64,000 nt of DNA from Eretmocerus hayati. Taxonomy: Eukaryota; Arthropoda; Insecta; Hymenoptera; Aphelinidae. The notes beneath the pieces were generated by a model. That model searched no databases. It worked only from the letters and a program-made list of their open reading frames with translations, and was not told where the DNA came from. The position numbers and the translations under genes are program-made. Positions 37,973-49,825 of the stretch are shown in pieces. The DNA is taken from positions 147,565,121-147,629,120 of the forward strand of contig CM056742.1 of NCBI GenBank assembly GCA_029851415.1, read 5' to 3'. How positions within the stretch are numbered: the stretch's first letter is position 1; each line of letters starts with the position of its first letter.

Positions 37973-39251
37973 CGGCAAGAGATTGGATTCAAGGCACGAA
38001 TCAGCGCCACGCAAAGACTCAACGGATCGATCTGATTCAAACGCGATTCTGTTTGTATTTCTAAGCTCTACAAAATGCCTCAGCGACAAATTTGACTTTG
38101 ACGTTTTCTTGCGGTCAACGAGGGAATGAGTGAGTAATAAAAACGGAATGAAAGGAATCTCGTCAATACGTCGATGTGACATGATGATGATCCAGAATGT
38201 GCCACCTCAGCAGTCAACGTGTGTATTCCTGTGACGTTGTCACGCGAAGCTCATCCACCGAGGTCACTCTCAAAAGCTATTACGTGACTCTCACACAGTT
38301 CGTGCGAGATGAAGAAAGTTTTTTAGAATTTTTCTTTCGATTCTACAATACTTTTCTCAATTTTCTCTAATTTGAAAAACCTTTTCCTAGTGGAGGGGGG
38401 GGGGGTCAAAAAATGAAAAAAATGCAAGATGCCAATTGAACTGGATCAAATTAGACCTTGTCGGTAATGGAGATGTTAAGACATTTAATTTTTTTTGAAA
38501 GGCATTTCTGCAGAGCTGGTTCAAATCATTCACTGGTTCTGAGGTCATGCACTAAGCAGTTTCATTGAAGGATTTTGATGGTGAATTTAGAAATGAAATC
38601 TCATGAAGCATTGACGATTTTTGATTCTACGCTCAACACTAGCACAATTTGTTCCCCTTCGACAGATCTGGCTCTCTACAAGTACCGTACAAATCAACCA
38701 TAAACGATCGTTGCCATACACCTCTCCTTACAGAATTGTAGGAAGAGTAGCCTCGAAAGCAGCACACGGAAAAATTACAAAGTATCTAGAAAATGGAAAC
38801 CCTTTGAGACCAACCCCAGACTGATTTCGTGGAGAAAACACTTAAATTTTACCATTTCATTACAAACCGAATACGATCGTGCTTGTAAGTCAGTGAACAA
38901 TTAGTAATTACTACTTAGCATATCTGACACGTGGATCTCGTTTCAAAAAATTCTTCCTTCCGACTGTCGTACACATATCACTGGAGCAGTCTCTTATCAT
39001 CATTACTCTTTAATTCCATGATTTTTGAGAATATTCAAGCATGCATCATCCTCTCAGAATAATGGTCATGCATTTAAAAAATGAAGCTTGAAGTTGATAT
39101 ATTGTTATTGAAAATGAGCACATCCATATCAGATTCAGAAATCCATGAAAATCCCCTCCCATCCTGTTTCATTCCATCAGTTGAATATAGCTATGGCTCT
39201 GCGTGAGTGCAACAGAGTAATCAAATGTACTACGCACCGCTTAAAATGTGC

Positions 39252-39259
39252 TATATATA
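39252..39259 (+). promoter_or_regulatory. TATA-like box 147 bp upstream of small membrane gene 1
   Basis: TATATATA lies 147 bp upstream of ATG 39399. The paralogue at 44416 has TATATAG at 44268, 148 bp upstream of its ATG. The matching distance supports both as core-promoter elements. Confidence 0.4.
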
Positions 39260-39398
39260 TTTATTAACGTTATCTACTTTATGGTTATCATCAAAGTGGT
39301 ATCTGCTTCGATACTGGCGTGTCTTTAGCATTATTTCTCTCATCAAGTAAACTGTTTTTATCCAACCACAGAGAAGAAGCAGTGCAATTATACCCACG

Positions 39399-39815
39399 AT
39401 GAGTGACAGAAGTGATTGGACAGATCCGAGTCCAGTTCCGACGCATCATGATCGATACGCCAAACATCATCCACAAAGTCAGAAAAATCAAAGTACATCA
39501 GCTCAAGCTCTTAATAAAAAGTTAGTGATCATAATTGAAAAAACAACATCGTCGAACGAAAAAACTGAAGAACAGAGACCTCTATTCACGCCTGATGATA
39601 ATGATTTTGTGGCCGAAGTTGACATCGCTCAAGATAGTGACTTTGTGCACGAATGTGGAGTTCCATTGTGGATAGAAGTTGTGTGGTTGCTAGTTCTTTG
39701 TATAATTCTGCCATTCCTATTCTATTGGTTTGTCATTGACTTTGTCCATTGGCAACTTGATCAGGGATGGACACCACCAGTTCGAGCTATTTTAAGGCGT
39801 AGAGAATCCGCCTGA
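39399..39815 (+). CDS. Small C-terminally anchored membrane protein 1
   Basis: Intronless 138-aa protein that I cannot assign to a named family. Residues 1-86 are polar and low in complexity. EQRPLFTP lies at 58-65. One hydrophobic segment at about 89-112 (PLWIEVVWLLVLCIILPF) is followed by FVIDFVHWQ and a basic tail ending RRRESA. The protein at 44416 has the same order with closely similar sequence (PLWVEVLWLLVLYILLP, then ELVHWQ), so they are paralogues. This fits a single-pass anchor with the N-terminus in the cytosol. There is no signal peptide. Conservation of the membrane segment between paralogues argues that the frame is real and selected. Confidence 0.75.
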   Translation: MSDRSDWTDPSPVPTHHDRYAKHHPQSQKNQSTSAQALNKKLVIIIEKTTSSNEKTEEQRPLFTPDDNDFVAEVDIAQDSDFVHECGVPLWIEVVWLLVLCIILPFLFYWFVIDFVHWQLDQGWTPPVRAILRRRESA

Positions 39816-40678
39816 ACGACAAGTGACTAAAGAATTTTCATCTTAATATGAAAATTAATCCACGCTAAGTCACTATTCTCGGACCAAATATTTAGTGATC
39901 ATGAGGAAGTTTGAGGTAATGCTCTCCAGCATAAACATTCTCAATATGTTCTGCTGCTCCATCAGCGTTATTCTTGAAATGAAAGCAACGCATTGAATAC
40001 ACTTTCAATAAGTTAAGTGCTTGCTTTGATTTCCAAATAATCAAAAGTGCTCCATGCTGAACCTATTGACCTAAGTGATCCACGTTATGAGAAAAGACCA
40101 ATGAGTAGACGATCGTGTTTTGCGCTTTATTAAAACATATTGATAATCTCGACTCATCCTGATTGAGCTCTACACGTAAAGTATTATGGTTTGGTGACCT
40201 GCTTGCTAGCTGACTCATCGATGATCACTCAAAAAGCCTCATGAATCGCAAATCTCGATCAAAGAAAAGAGCTCAGTAAAACGTATGAGAATTTGTGATA
40301 AGGAGGTGGCCTTAATATCGCACCTTGTCACGTGACCATCAAGCTATCGACCCACTATCTTGCAGTCACTTTGACAAAATGTCATACTGTAGCTTCTCCA
40401 ATGTACCCATCTTGCCCGACTTAGTCTTAGATCCTCGATAGGAGATAATAAGCAACTCGTGTGCGTCATCGCGATCGGAGAAGTCGGCAGGTGCGCTGGT
40501 TAGTTATCTTTTCACACAAGTGATCTGATAAGTAGAAATTTCATTGGGAGTAAACCTCTGTGTTAATTTAAATGGGACTGCAGCGCCAATATGGCGGCGC
40601 TAGGGATGTCTTCCGTAAGAATAACACGGACGAAAGATAAGAGCGCTTATCGCATGTTTAGTCCCAATTGAAAGCAAT

Positions 40679-41146
40679 ATGTCTAGACAATTGCAGACAG
40701 ATCGAGAGAACATTAGGCCTAAGATTGCTGTGGTAGAACTGAGGGATCCACCGATTAGCTACGAGCAGCAGAGTTACGATTTTTTTCCAGCCTATGACTT
40801 TGTCTTCAACAACTCGCGAGACAGGCCATCTAATATCGGTAGTACTGAATACTACCATCAGCAGCATCAGCAACAATCCCACCGAGAGCAGTATCAGTGG
40901 CAACCAAGATGTCTACAGACCCCAAGAAAATCCGATTCAAGACTCTGCCAAGACCTAAATCAGAGCACAACCCTCTCAACGCATCAAAACACGGCGCAGT
41001 ATAACGAGTCCTCTCAGGGACTTGCTCATCTGCTGTGTGACTTGGCCTCAGTGAATGACACTTTCGTCGCTTTTGTGATAATTGCACTGGTGCTTGTCGT
41101 GATGATTGGCATTTATGTAGTTATTGACCTTGGTGATAGTGATTAA
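40679..41146 (+). CDS. Small C-terminally anchored membrane protein 2
   Basis: Intronless, 155 aa. The N-terminal 125 residues are polar and rich in Gln/His (YYHQQHQQQSHREQYQWQ). A single hydrophobic segment at about 129-149 (FVAFVIIALVLVVMIGIYVV) is followed by the short acidic end IDLGDSD. The architecture and position match the two flanking genes, but the membrane segment is not alignable with theirs, so it may be a distant relative or an unrelated neighbour. A canonical AATAAA lies 86 bp past the stop. Family and function unknown. Confidence 0.6.
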   Translation: MSRQLQTDRENIRPKIAVVELRDPPISYEQQSYDFFPAYDFVFNNSRDRPSNIGSTEYYHQQHQQQSHREQYQWQPRCLQTPRKSDSRLCQDLNQSTTLSTHQNTAQYNESSQGLAHLLCDLASVNDTFVAFVIIALVLVVMIGIYVVIDLGDSD

Positions 41147-41231
41147 TTTTTATGTAATCATACATCGGGACACTACTCACACTGTAAGAATTATGTCATG
41201 TACCAACTCTGTACAGGGATTAGATTTTAAG

Positions 41232-41237
41232 AATAAA
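41232..41237 (+). promoter_or_regulatory. Poly(A) signal AATAAA of small membrane gene 2
   Basis: Canonical hexamer 86 nt downstream of the TAA at 41146, supporting transcription of the small gene. Confidence 0.5.
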
Positions 41238-42274
41238 TTATATTTTATACCCATAAAGCACGATATTATCAGCGACTCGGTACGTTGAAGCTTGCTAGCT
41301 TGATGTTCATGTTCGACCGGATTTATCGATATCTTATCGCATCTGGTTAACCAATCAAAAATCAAAGAGAATTCAAAAGCACAAAGAGGATTCGAGAGCA
41401 ACACTGCACATAATTCGAGTCTTTTATATGTAGAAAAAAATTATGAACCAAAATTTCTGTTTTGTATGGATCATAAGTTCTCTTGAGATGTGAGGTAAGG
41501 CAACATGCTTTTATATCGTATGACCAACCGAAGGTGGACATGCTTTGGCATTTTTGATCTTTGTAAGGAACAAGTGGGTTGAAGTTGATTCTTACATGGT
41601 TCGACCTTCTGCCTTTGATGGTGAAGTCAACATTTTCAGAAAATGGAAAATTCGATGCGGACGGGAAATGTTTTTCCAAAATATTCAAGAAAAATAACGT
41701 TGCGATACAGCATCGTGTAGCTCATCAAATTTGGAGTCCGAAATGATTTGTTCGATAATTTCTTTATTACACAATTTTCCAGGAAAACTTATGGAAAATA
41801 GATAGTCTTAAATTTGCCACCACAGTTGTCATAGACGTTAATCGCACCACATGTTAGGTAATATTATTGATTTGGTGTAATGCCCCGTGCTCTTGCTATT
41901 GTTATATGATCACGAATGTTATTTTGTAGGTTATCCAACCACGGCATTCCAAATGGAAAACAGCGTTTGGCGGAGTTCACTAGTAAGATGACTGCATTCT
42001 TCGCATTTTTAACATGGGAAAATCGGTCTGACCATTGCTGTTTAGAGGAGTTTTACACTGTAAAATGCATGTGATGCACCAACGTAGAAATGTCAATCGG
42101 CTTTATACCGTTGAAAGATACGGAAAGCATCCAGCATGTATTCTTATACCTTTAGTGCAAAAATCCAACAATGCGTAAAAAAGTGTGTAGCAGTCATGCG
42201 ATCAAAATTCTCTCTAAATGTAGATCGAAATTTGAACAATCTCGCATCCGAACCTCTTAGACAATAGTAATGCC

Positions 42275-42831
42275 TAATCACGCTAGTATGATTTTCTACT
42301 CTCGTGAATCCATGAGATATTAAAGCTCTTATTCGACATATTCTTCAGCTTATCGAATGCAAAAAGTTCGTCGTACATGAAGAGATGAATTAGATCGATA
42401 AGAGGGAAAGTGCAGTGGCTATGCCAACCATTTAGTCGGTGTGCCTTACGATTATCTCGAGTCTGAAGCTCTGATTACTCAGCTCCATGTCGCTCAAATC
42501 ACGCGTACCCGGACTTATTTTGTAGCCTTTGACATAAGTTTTCGAATAAGTCAAGATACATTCTAAATAATTCAAAAGGACTTGATGAATTAACAATTTA
42601 CCGGCTATTTTTGTGAAATTTACCGCAATTTTCGGGTCATTTGGGATTTTTATCGAGTAACTCGTACAAATCAAGTCCGATACTAAAACTGGCGAACACA
42701 TATGTTCTTGGTGTGGTGAAATGAGTCAAAACCGCAAAAAAGCCATTGGATGTGTCTTACGCGTCATTTGGTGCACACTAGAGCCCGAACAATAACGGGT
42801 CTCAACCGTGACACCCGTCGCAATTAACGTG
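42275..42831. mobile_element. Decayed 3' half of a piggyBac-like element
   Basis: The stretch is similar throughout to about 35495-36076. Shared words include CTCGTGAATCCA, AACCATTTA, CGCGTAC, TCGAGTAACT and GGTGCACACTAGA, and it ends CCGTCGCAATTAACGTG followed by TTGA, a damaged TTAA. The left half was not found, so this is a truncated copy. Confidence 0.7.
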
Positions 42832-42929
42832 TTGACAATCTACTCAAAAAACACTTTGGATTCGAGTAGATATCGTGCTCGAAACTCAGCATGAACGCCA
42901 AGCACATTCAAATTTCGTAGCAGACTGTA

Positions 42930-43200
42930 TTCACAACAGAATCCAGCGCTGTAATTGGCTGGATCCGTGCAACCGCCTCTGATTCTGATTGGCTGAGCCA
43001 GACCCGGACCCCGCGTGACCCGCGCCCGCTAGTCTGGACTTTGGCGTGTTATTTATACTTACATGCATGCAAGTCACGTGAAAATAATGGACGCACACCG
43101 ACATTATATATACGCCTGCACTGCACATAGCTCGGTGCGACGCGTGCGCCCTCTCCATATATGGGTCATTCTATATAAAATACTCCTTAGTGACAACTTT
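42930..43200. promoter_or_regulatory. GC-rich island with CCAAT and TATA-like elements, no gene attached
   Basis: Two inverted CCAAT boxes (AATTGGCTGG near 42953, GATTGGCTGA near 42987) stand in GC-rich sequence, followed by TATTTATA (about 43050) and TATATATA (about 43105). It looks like a promoter, but no downstream frame on either strand is convincing. Confidence 0.3.
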
Positions 43201-44267
43201 CATACAACATTCAACGAGACATTCAATCTAATTTTTTCACTTTTCGAAATGTTCTTATTCATCAATGGCAATAGAAAAATTAGGACCATCAGACAAAACT
43301 GCGAGAACCGAGTGTGCATGATTGATGACGAAACAAATTTTTTACACGAAATGCAACGGATGATTTGATCAAGATGTTCAAATGACCAATGTTCAAGTGC
43401 AGCAGCATTCTGTCCTTTTAACTCGCTGTCAAATTTCTAGCAGTATGAAAGTATCAAAATTTATGAAAATTTTCGTGTGGAAACTCATAATAATTCATGT
43501 TGTCAGAGGTTTTCATTAAAACAAAGAAATGTAAAACAGCTTACGATGCAGGTAGATGCATTCTCCCTGAGATTTTTTTAGGATCATAATCATATGAATA
43601 AATTCATTATGAATTAATAATCATGTCGCGAGCACTATACTCTTGCGGATCATCCCTCGATTTGAAATTTAAGCATCTGATGATCGATAATCGCACATTT
43701 TAAAAAGACGGAAAAAACCTCATTCGCTCGAAGGTGATTTCGAGCGTTTACAGACGATGACATTTGACAGGGTCATTCCCGACTTTGGATATGTTTTCAA
43801 AACGAGGAACGACCTCAAAAGCAACATAGAAAGCAAGTTTGAAGAGTTTGGTAAAGTCATCAGACTTCTCTTCATGAAGTATCAAACAATTGAATAGCAG
43901 ATGGGACTTGAACTGAAACTTGTAATAAGATCTTGGATGCATATCATCGCACTGCACGAGCAGTAGCATTGCATGACAGTGGATTAAAAAAAATACAGAC
44001 ATTGATGACACTTTCAACTTTCAGACAAACAAATTCAACGATGAAAGACCCACGTACCATTATAGACTTTCATGCGGCGAGTACTGGAGGGGAACGACCC
44101 GGGCGAACCTCAAAAAATACCATAGTCATCCTGGGGAGGGTAGGTAGAAGATATCCTTGAAGTCAGTCAGAGTATGGTCTATAATGTCGGTCTAGTGTCG
44201 ATGAAAGAGTAACGCATCCGATAACTTACAGATTTGGCTTAATTTATTTCAAAGATGCTAAAATTAT

Positions 44268-44274
44268 TATATAG
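44268..44274 (+). promoter_or_regulatory. TATA-like box 148 bp upstream of small membrane gene 3
   Basis: TATATAG at nearly the same distance from the ATG as in the paralogue at 39399. Confidence 0.4.
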
Positions 44275-44415
44275 TATTAAAAATTATTGCTGAACACGTG
44301 GATCGCACTCTCGCGTGACCGGCTCATTTGGATGCAAGTGCACAAGCGTGAATTTATGGTGATATGGCTTAGTTGTATACTTATTGCCATTAGGAAACAG
44401 TGAAAAACAATCACA

Positions 44416-44853
44416 ATGAGTGGCGTTAACACACAGATTGAACAGATCGATCCAAATATAGCTCCGACGCATAACAGCCGGCTTATCTACCATCAGATTC
44501 AGCATCATCAGCAATATCATAGTACGCACATTTTGAATCAACCGAGGACGACAGGTATAATCAAGGGCAAAATTATTACTACACAAAACGAGCCATGCAA
44601 AATTTTGGGAGAGCAAACGCCACTTCTAACACCACAAAATCACGAGGATGAAATTGCGAATAGCAACAGCATTCCACTGTGGGTCGAAGTACTGTGGCTG
44701 CTAGTCTTGTACATCCTATTACCTAGCTTGTGCTACTGGCTAATAATCGAGTTGGTTCACTGGCAAAATCCCGAAAAATATCAAGTGTATTATGAGTCGA
44801 GTAAAGTCTACCCCCAGGACTCGTCCACCGAAACACACAGTTTTCCCACGTGA
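44416..44853 (+). CDS. Small C-terminally anchored membrane protein 3 (paralogue of 1)
   Basis: Intronless, 145 aa. A Gln/His-rich start (HQIQHHQQYH) is followed by EQTPLLTP at 66-73, which fits the acidic dileucine pattern [DE]xxxL[LI] used for endosome/lysosome sorting. A hydrophobic anchor lies at about 87-110 (PLWVEVLWLLVLYILLP), then ELVHWQ and a polar tail. The EQxPLxTP motif and the anchor are shared with the protein at 39399. AATAAA lies at 45026-45031. Localisation to endolysosomal membranes is an inference from the motif; the family is not one I can name. Confidence 0.75.
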   Translation: MSGVNTQIEQIDPNIAPTHNSRLIYHQIQHHQQYHSTHILNQPRTTGIIKGKIITTQNEPCKILGEQTPLLTPQNHEDEIANSNSIPLWVEVLWLLVLYILLPSLCYWLIIELVHWQNPEKYQVYYESSKVYPQDSSTETHSFPT

Positions 44854-45025
44854 CGCATATCCTTCAAACTAATTTCTATATTCGGCCCGCCACTTTGAGA
44901 TAAATATACCAAAAAATCAAGCAAAAAATGCTCTATCCAATGGCACAATTCTTTTAATTTGAGCGATTTGACCGATTGAGCAATGAATTTTCAAAGTGCT
45001 GAAATATTACCTCCCACCAAAACAC

Positions 45026-45031
45026 AATAAA
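45026..45031 (+). promoter_or_regulatory. Poly(A) signal AATAAA of small membrane gene 3
   Basis: Canonical hexamer about 170 nt past the stop of the gene ending at 44853. Confidence 0.45.
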
Positions 45032-45169
45032 TGCTCATTACCCCGCAAATATATGCAGTAGGAAAACCTCGAGGAAAACCCACGCGGGCTCAATTTGAAG
45101 CTCTTAATTCGACCATGTCGATTTAAGCATCAGAACTCATCATTATTGAAGCAAAATTGTTTAAACAGA

Positions 45170-45300
45170 CTGGGAGAAGTCCCCATGTATAAGGTATAGG
45201 CCGACAGGGGAGAGGCAGCAAAGGGGAAGAACGCATGGTGCGCATAGTCCCCACCAGTCGGCATTTGACAGATCATACCTTATACACGCGGACTTATCTC
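45170..45300. repeat. Imperfect inverted repeat around TGTATAAGGTAT
   Basis: TGTATAAGGTAT (about 45186) and ATACCTTATACA (about 45277) are perfect inverted copies about 80 bp apart, with complementary GTCCCC/GGGGA and CCGAC/GTCGG words between them. It may be a small MITE or a structured RNA; I cannot decide which. Confidence 0.4.
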
Positions 45301-47480
45301 GGTCTGTTGAATCAATTTTGCGTCAATAATGATCTGATGCTTCACTATAAGTACAGCAATGTGTGGCTTGCTATACAACAGCTACTTATGTCGCGCGACC
45401 AGTGGCGCGACTGTGGGGCGACAGAGTCACCCGACCACACTTTCAGCCGAGTGGAAAGCGGCATTTTTTGTACGATACGCATATGTGCCTTTTTATATGG
45501 TTTACGCGTAGGAACCTATAAAATACAGTATAGGCATAATGCATAATTATAATTACATCACCGCTAAATGAGAGTGTAATAAACGACAAATAAACTAAGC
45601 GTACGATAGGTCCATACGATGACGATTATTTTAGTCAAGGATATGGTGAACTGACCCTCAATATTATCGAGCATGCTATGACTGGTGAACCGAGACGAGT
45701 GACGAGCTCACCTTGTAACTATTTCAATAACAGAGATGATAAGATTCTCAGATGAGGACTGATAGGATATAAGATAGAGCTACGCCTCAAATGCACACTT
45801 AGACATCGTATTTTTCACGAATTACGACCATTAGAAACTTATGTGCGCTCAAGTGTTCTTATGTAAATCTCAAAGAATAGATCTGTCAACTTAAAAAGTG
45901 ATTCAATAGAGGGCTCAATATAGATCCAACCGAATTCTTCCCATGAGGCCAATGCTCGGATTATGCGAGTACTTGATTATTTGATTGCGAAAACAGCGAG
46001 GAGGAGAACAGCGAGTGACTTGGACCGACAAGTATTAATAATAGCATAGAATCATGATTCTGTAATTATTAGTACCAAGAGTAACCTGCTTCAATAAATT
46101 CTGGACGTGACATGAATCAGATTTTGTGACAATGAATAATTTGTAATCGTGAGAACAAAGATCATCATAGAAATATTTTTAAGATTCATTTCTACATTGT
46201 ATTATCAGAACGACTAATAAATATATTTTTAATATCATCCGGAATCAAGAATTATCCTTTATTCACCGGCCCTTCCATTTTATTCTTCGCAAATTAATTC
46301 TGACTGACCTTGAAGCTGCAAAAAGCAAAAATAAATAAAAGAGATATAGGAGATCGTTTCAATACACAGAAAAATGCAAATAAAGAAATTTTGAGCGATC
46401 TCATCAGAGGTTTCTAATGAGTTATTAGTACGAGATCGATTCTTTTGGAAAACTAGTAATTATTTATATACGGGAAATGATCAAAAATGCGACTCTCTAT
46501 ATTTGCTTCAGGATTCTGAAAAAGTACAGTGTTGAGTTATTTATTGATCTGTGCAGAGTACACGCGTGTACTTCTTTGAGCCAATCTTATTGCCGATCCA
46601 ATCTCATCGCATATAATTCAAAAGTTACGCAAGTTTGCTTTCGGAATGAGAATATAGTATGTGAGATGTGTATATGAGATCGGAATGAGAAAAAATTATA
46701 ATCTTACTCTACATAATTAAACATTTACAGTCAGACAGAATAATGAAGAAAGAATAGTATATTATGTGTTGAGTTTGAAAAATCTTTGTTCTTCGCGAAA
46801 TAGTACATTACGCAACAAGTGCGAGAAGAGCGATTTCCGCACAAGTTGCCGATCGAGTGTGAGAACTAAAATTCACGCACAGTTTTGAACTTCACGCACA
46901 CGTAGAAGTACACAGCGAGGATGCGCAAATGTGTTCTCCTGAGTGTGCGTGAAATTCAAAACTAAGCGTGAATTTTACTTCTCGCACGAGTGCGGAAACT
47001 TCTCGCATGTGTGCCGACTGAAAAAAAATTCTGAAAATGGTTTCAAAAGGTCTTCCTCTCATGAATATCTTGTAGACACTGCACAATTTCAACCATAGTT
47101 GATTTTTGAATATTTGAAAATTCAAGGCTGTACAGATGAATAATTGGATAATTTGAAAAAAATCATTCCCAGTAATTGATATTCTTTGGTAAACTATTGA
47201 ATGACAAGTCTTTGAATTAGATTAGTCAGATTTTTGAGAGTTCAATGACTTTTAGGCTGGAATTTATAGTCGTTTCCCTTATCCAAAATCCTTACGGCTC
47301 CCCTTATGCTACACCTTACGGACGGTTTTCAATAACATGTCGCGACTATCTATGCATTTTTCCGTTCAATTCATTAATGGAATTCCATATTATAGATGAG
47401 CGGGTCATACTTGATAACTTTTTGGCCCATAACTGCAATTAGTCTGTTCTGCCGCTCCCAAATAATTTAATACTGCACAT

Positions 47481-48271
47481 AGTCCGGCGGCCGAGCATGG
47501 TTCCGTAGCATTTTGGATGTGACCGGACAAGAGTTGTGTATTCCCATGTATTTTGACCCGCTGAATCCGATTTTCGATGGTGGAAAGTCGGAAAAGTGGG
47601 CCAAAAATTGTTATTAACAAATTATTGTTAACAATCGTAAAATTGATTTTTTCGCTCCGGAAAATTTTTTTCTATATTTTTTGGCACATTTTGAATCAAA
47701 AAGGTCTCTACATAAATTTCATGAAAATGCACCGTTTTCCCGTGAAAAAATCGGAAAGTTTCAAAAAACACGATTTTTTCAATTTTGCAACAATTGTTGC
47801 TCGGCGGTGCAACGGAATTTTTTGATCCACCATGGCGCAAATTGATCCTTGAAGCCTCTCCTACTGATAGAAACCCCAAAGAACTCAGTGTGCTACCTCC
47901 TGTGAGTGTAAAAACGTCGAGAGCGATCCTCTATTTTTGGTGCATTTCTCGCTATACATACACTTACCCATACCCAAGCTCGCGACATGATTCCCTTCCG
48001 TGGGCTTCGTGCGCTAGGGTCACATGTAGACAAATAATTCCTCGTATTTTCGCGTACGTGTGTGTGAAAACTTCTTGGGAAACTCTTGGAAAATTTCGGA
48101 AAATTCATTGTAAAAAATTGTATAAAAAACACGAAATTGACTCTGATAAAACAAGAACGCTGTGACCTCTTTGAGTGGAACGGTTCAGGAGATTTTGGGA
48201 GAATACAACAGTCATCAATGATTTTCACGTTGGATGTATGTCATACGCGTTTATATCACCGTCGAATCAAA
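47481..48271 (+). repeat. Left inner arm of the large inverted repeat (791 bp)
   Basis: Starts AGTCCGGCGGCCGAGCATGG and ends near CGTCGAATCAAAC. My hand comparison with the right arm finds about eight substitutions and no indels over 791 bp. Open frames within it are mirrored in the other arm and look non-coding. Confidence 0.9.
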
Positions 48272-49034
48272 CTTCATCTTTTGATCTGAATACCGAGTCG
48301 TGGTGACCTCAATAATATTGATACGTACAGACCTTGATTTCAACAATGATGCAAATTTTCCCAACTTCGATGATTACTCTACAAAATGTATGATATCAAC
48401 AGCGCTATAACAATTATTTGATAAAAGAGAGAAGCATTCCATCCGATTTCTTCGTTGTCAGCAAGTTCTACCATACTATGTTCCATGTGAGAATTCAAAT
48501 CTCCCGCCGTGAGAAGTTGTGCTGCGCGCGAACTTCTGTCTGGATTGAACTTGCTCAAAAGAAGCGAAGCACATTCCCAACAATGCAGTTCCATCCATCA
48601 GTAAAAATTCTAGTCACCACAAGAAATTGATACTAAGTATAAGTTGAAATAACAGATCGCTCAAATGAAGTGTCCAACGGCGCGGAGGACTGGTATCAAC
48701 ACGTATAAGCGCCCAGATGCTATAGTGCTCCGTTGGAATTTGGGTATGTTTTAAAAGATGGCGCGATGGTACCTGCTAGGGTGGAAATTCTCACTCCTCC
48801 ACCATCAGAGTTGATCCCAAGTTGCCAGGGCCATCAGGTTTGCTCTAAATCAACTTGTGTATGTGTAGCACCTTGAGTAAATTGTTGCTCGTTTTGCTTA
48901 TGCCAAAGAGGTCAGAAATGCAAGAATAAAGTAGCATCTTCATGATTTTATAATGACATACTTATATTCACCCCAGTACATGAAAGTATTTTTTCCCTAC
49001 TATAGTACCCGGTATTCGGGTACTTGATTCGGTA

Positions 49035-49825
49035 TTTGATTCGACGCTGATATAAACGCGTATGTCATACATCCAACGTGAAAATCATTGATGACTGTTG
49101 TATTCTCCCAAAATCTCCTGAACCGTTCTACTCAAAGAGGTCACAGCGTTCTTGTTTTATCAGAGTCAATTTCGTGTTTTTTATACAATTTTTTACAATG
49201 AATTTTCCGAAATTTTCCAAGAGTTTCCCAAGAAGTTTTCACACACACGTACGCGAAAATACGAGGAATTATTTGTCTACATGTGACCCTAGCGCACGAA
49301 GCCCACGGAAGGGAATCATGTCGCGAGCTTGAGTATGGGTAAGTGTATGTATAGCGAGAAATGCACCAAAAATAGAGGATCGCTCTCGACGTTTTTACAC
49401 TCACAGGAGGTAGCATACTGAGTTCTTTGGGGTTTCTATCAGTAGGAGAGGCTTCAAGGATCAATTTGCGCCATGGTGGATCAAAAAATTCCGTTGCACC
49501 GCCGAGCAACAATTGTTGCAAAATTGAAAAAATCGTGTTTTTTGAAACTTTCCGATTTTTTCACGGGAAAACGGTGCATTTTCATGAAATTTATGTAGAG
49601 ACCTTTTTGATTCAAAATGTGCCAAAAAATATAGAAAAAATTTTTCCGGAGCGAAAAAATCAATTTTACGATTGTTAACAATAATTTGTTAATAACAATT
49701 TTTGGCCCACTTTTCCGACTTTCCACCATCGAAAATCGGATCCAGCGGGTCAAAATACATGGGAATACTCAACTTTTGTCCGGTCACATCCAAAATGCTA
49801 CGGAACCATGCTCGGCCGCCGGACT
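49035..49825 (-). repeat. Right inner arm of the large inverted repeat (791 bp)
   Basis: Reverse complement of 47481-48271 and of equal length; it ends CCATGCTCGGCCGCCGGACT. The 763-bp spacer (48272-49034) has no mirrored partner and no convincing gene. Confidence 0.9.

Noticed and set aside
45235..45546. 103-aa frame after small membrane gene 3
   Set aside because: It starts inside the inverted repeat around 45186-45288 and shows no domain or paralogue.
47577..48228. Open frames of 82-126 aa in the left inverted arm, mirrored at 49078-49753
   Set aside because: They overlap on both strands, carry no domain and are repeated only because the DNA is repeated.
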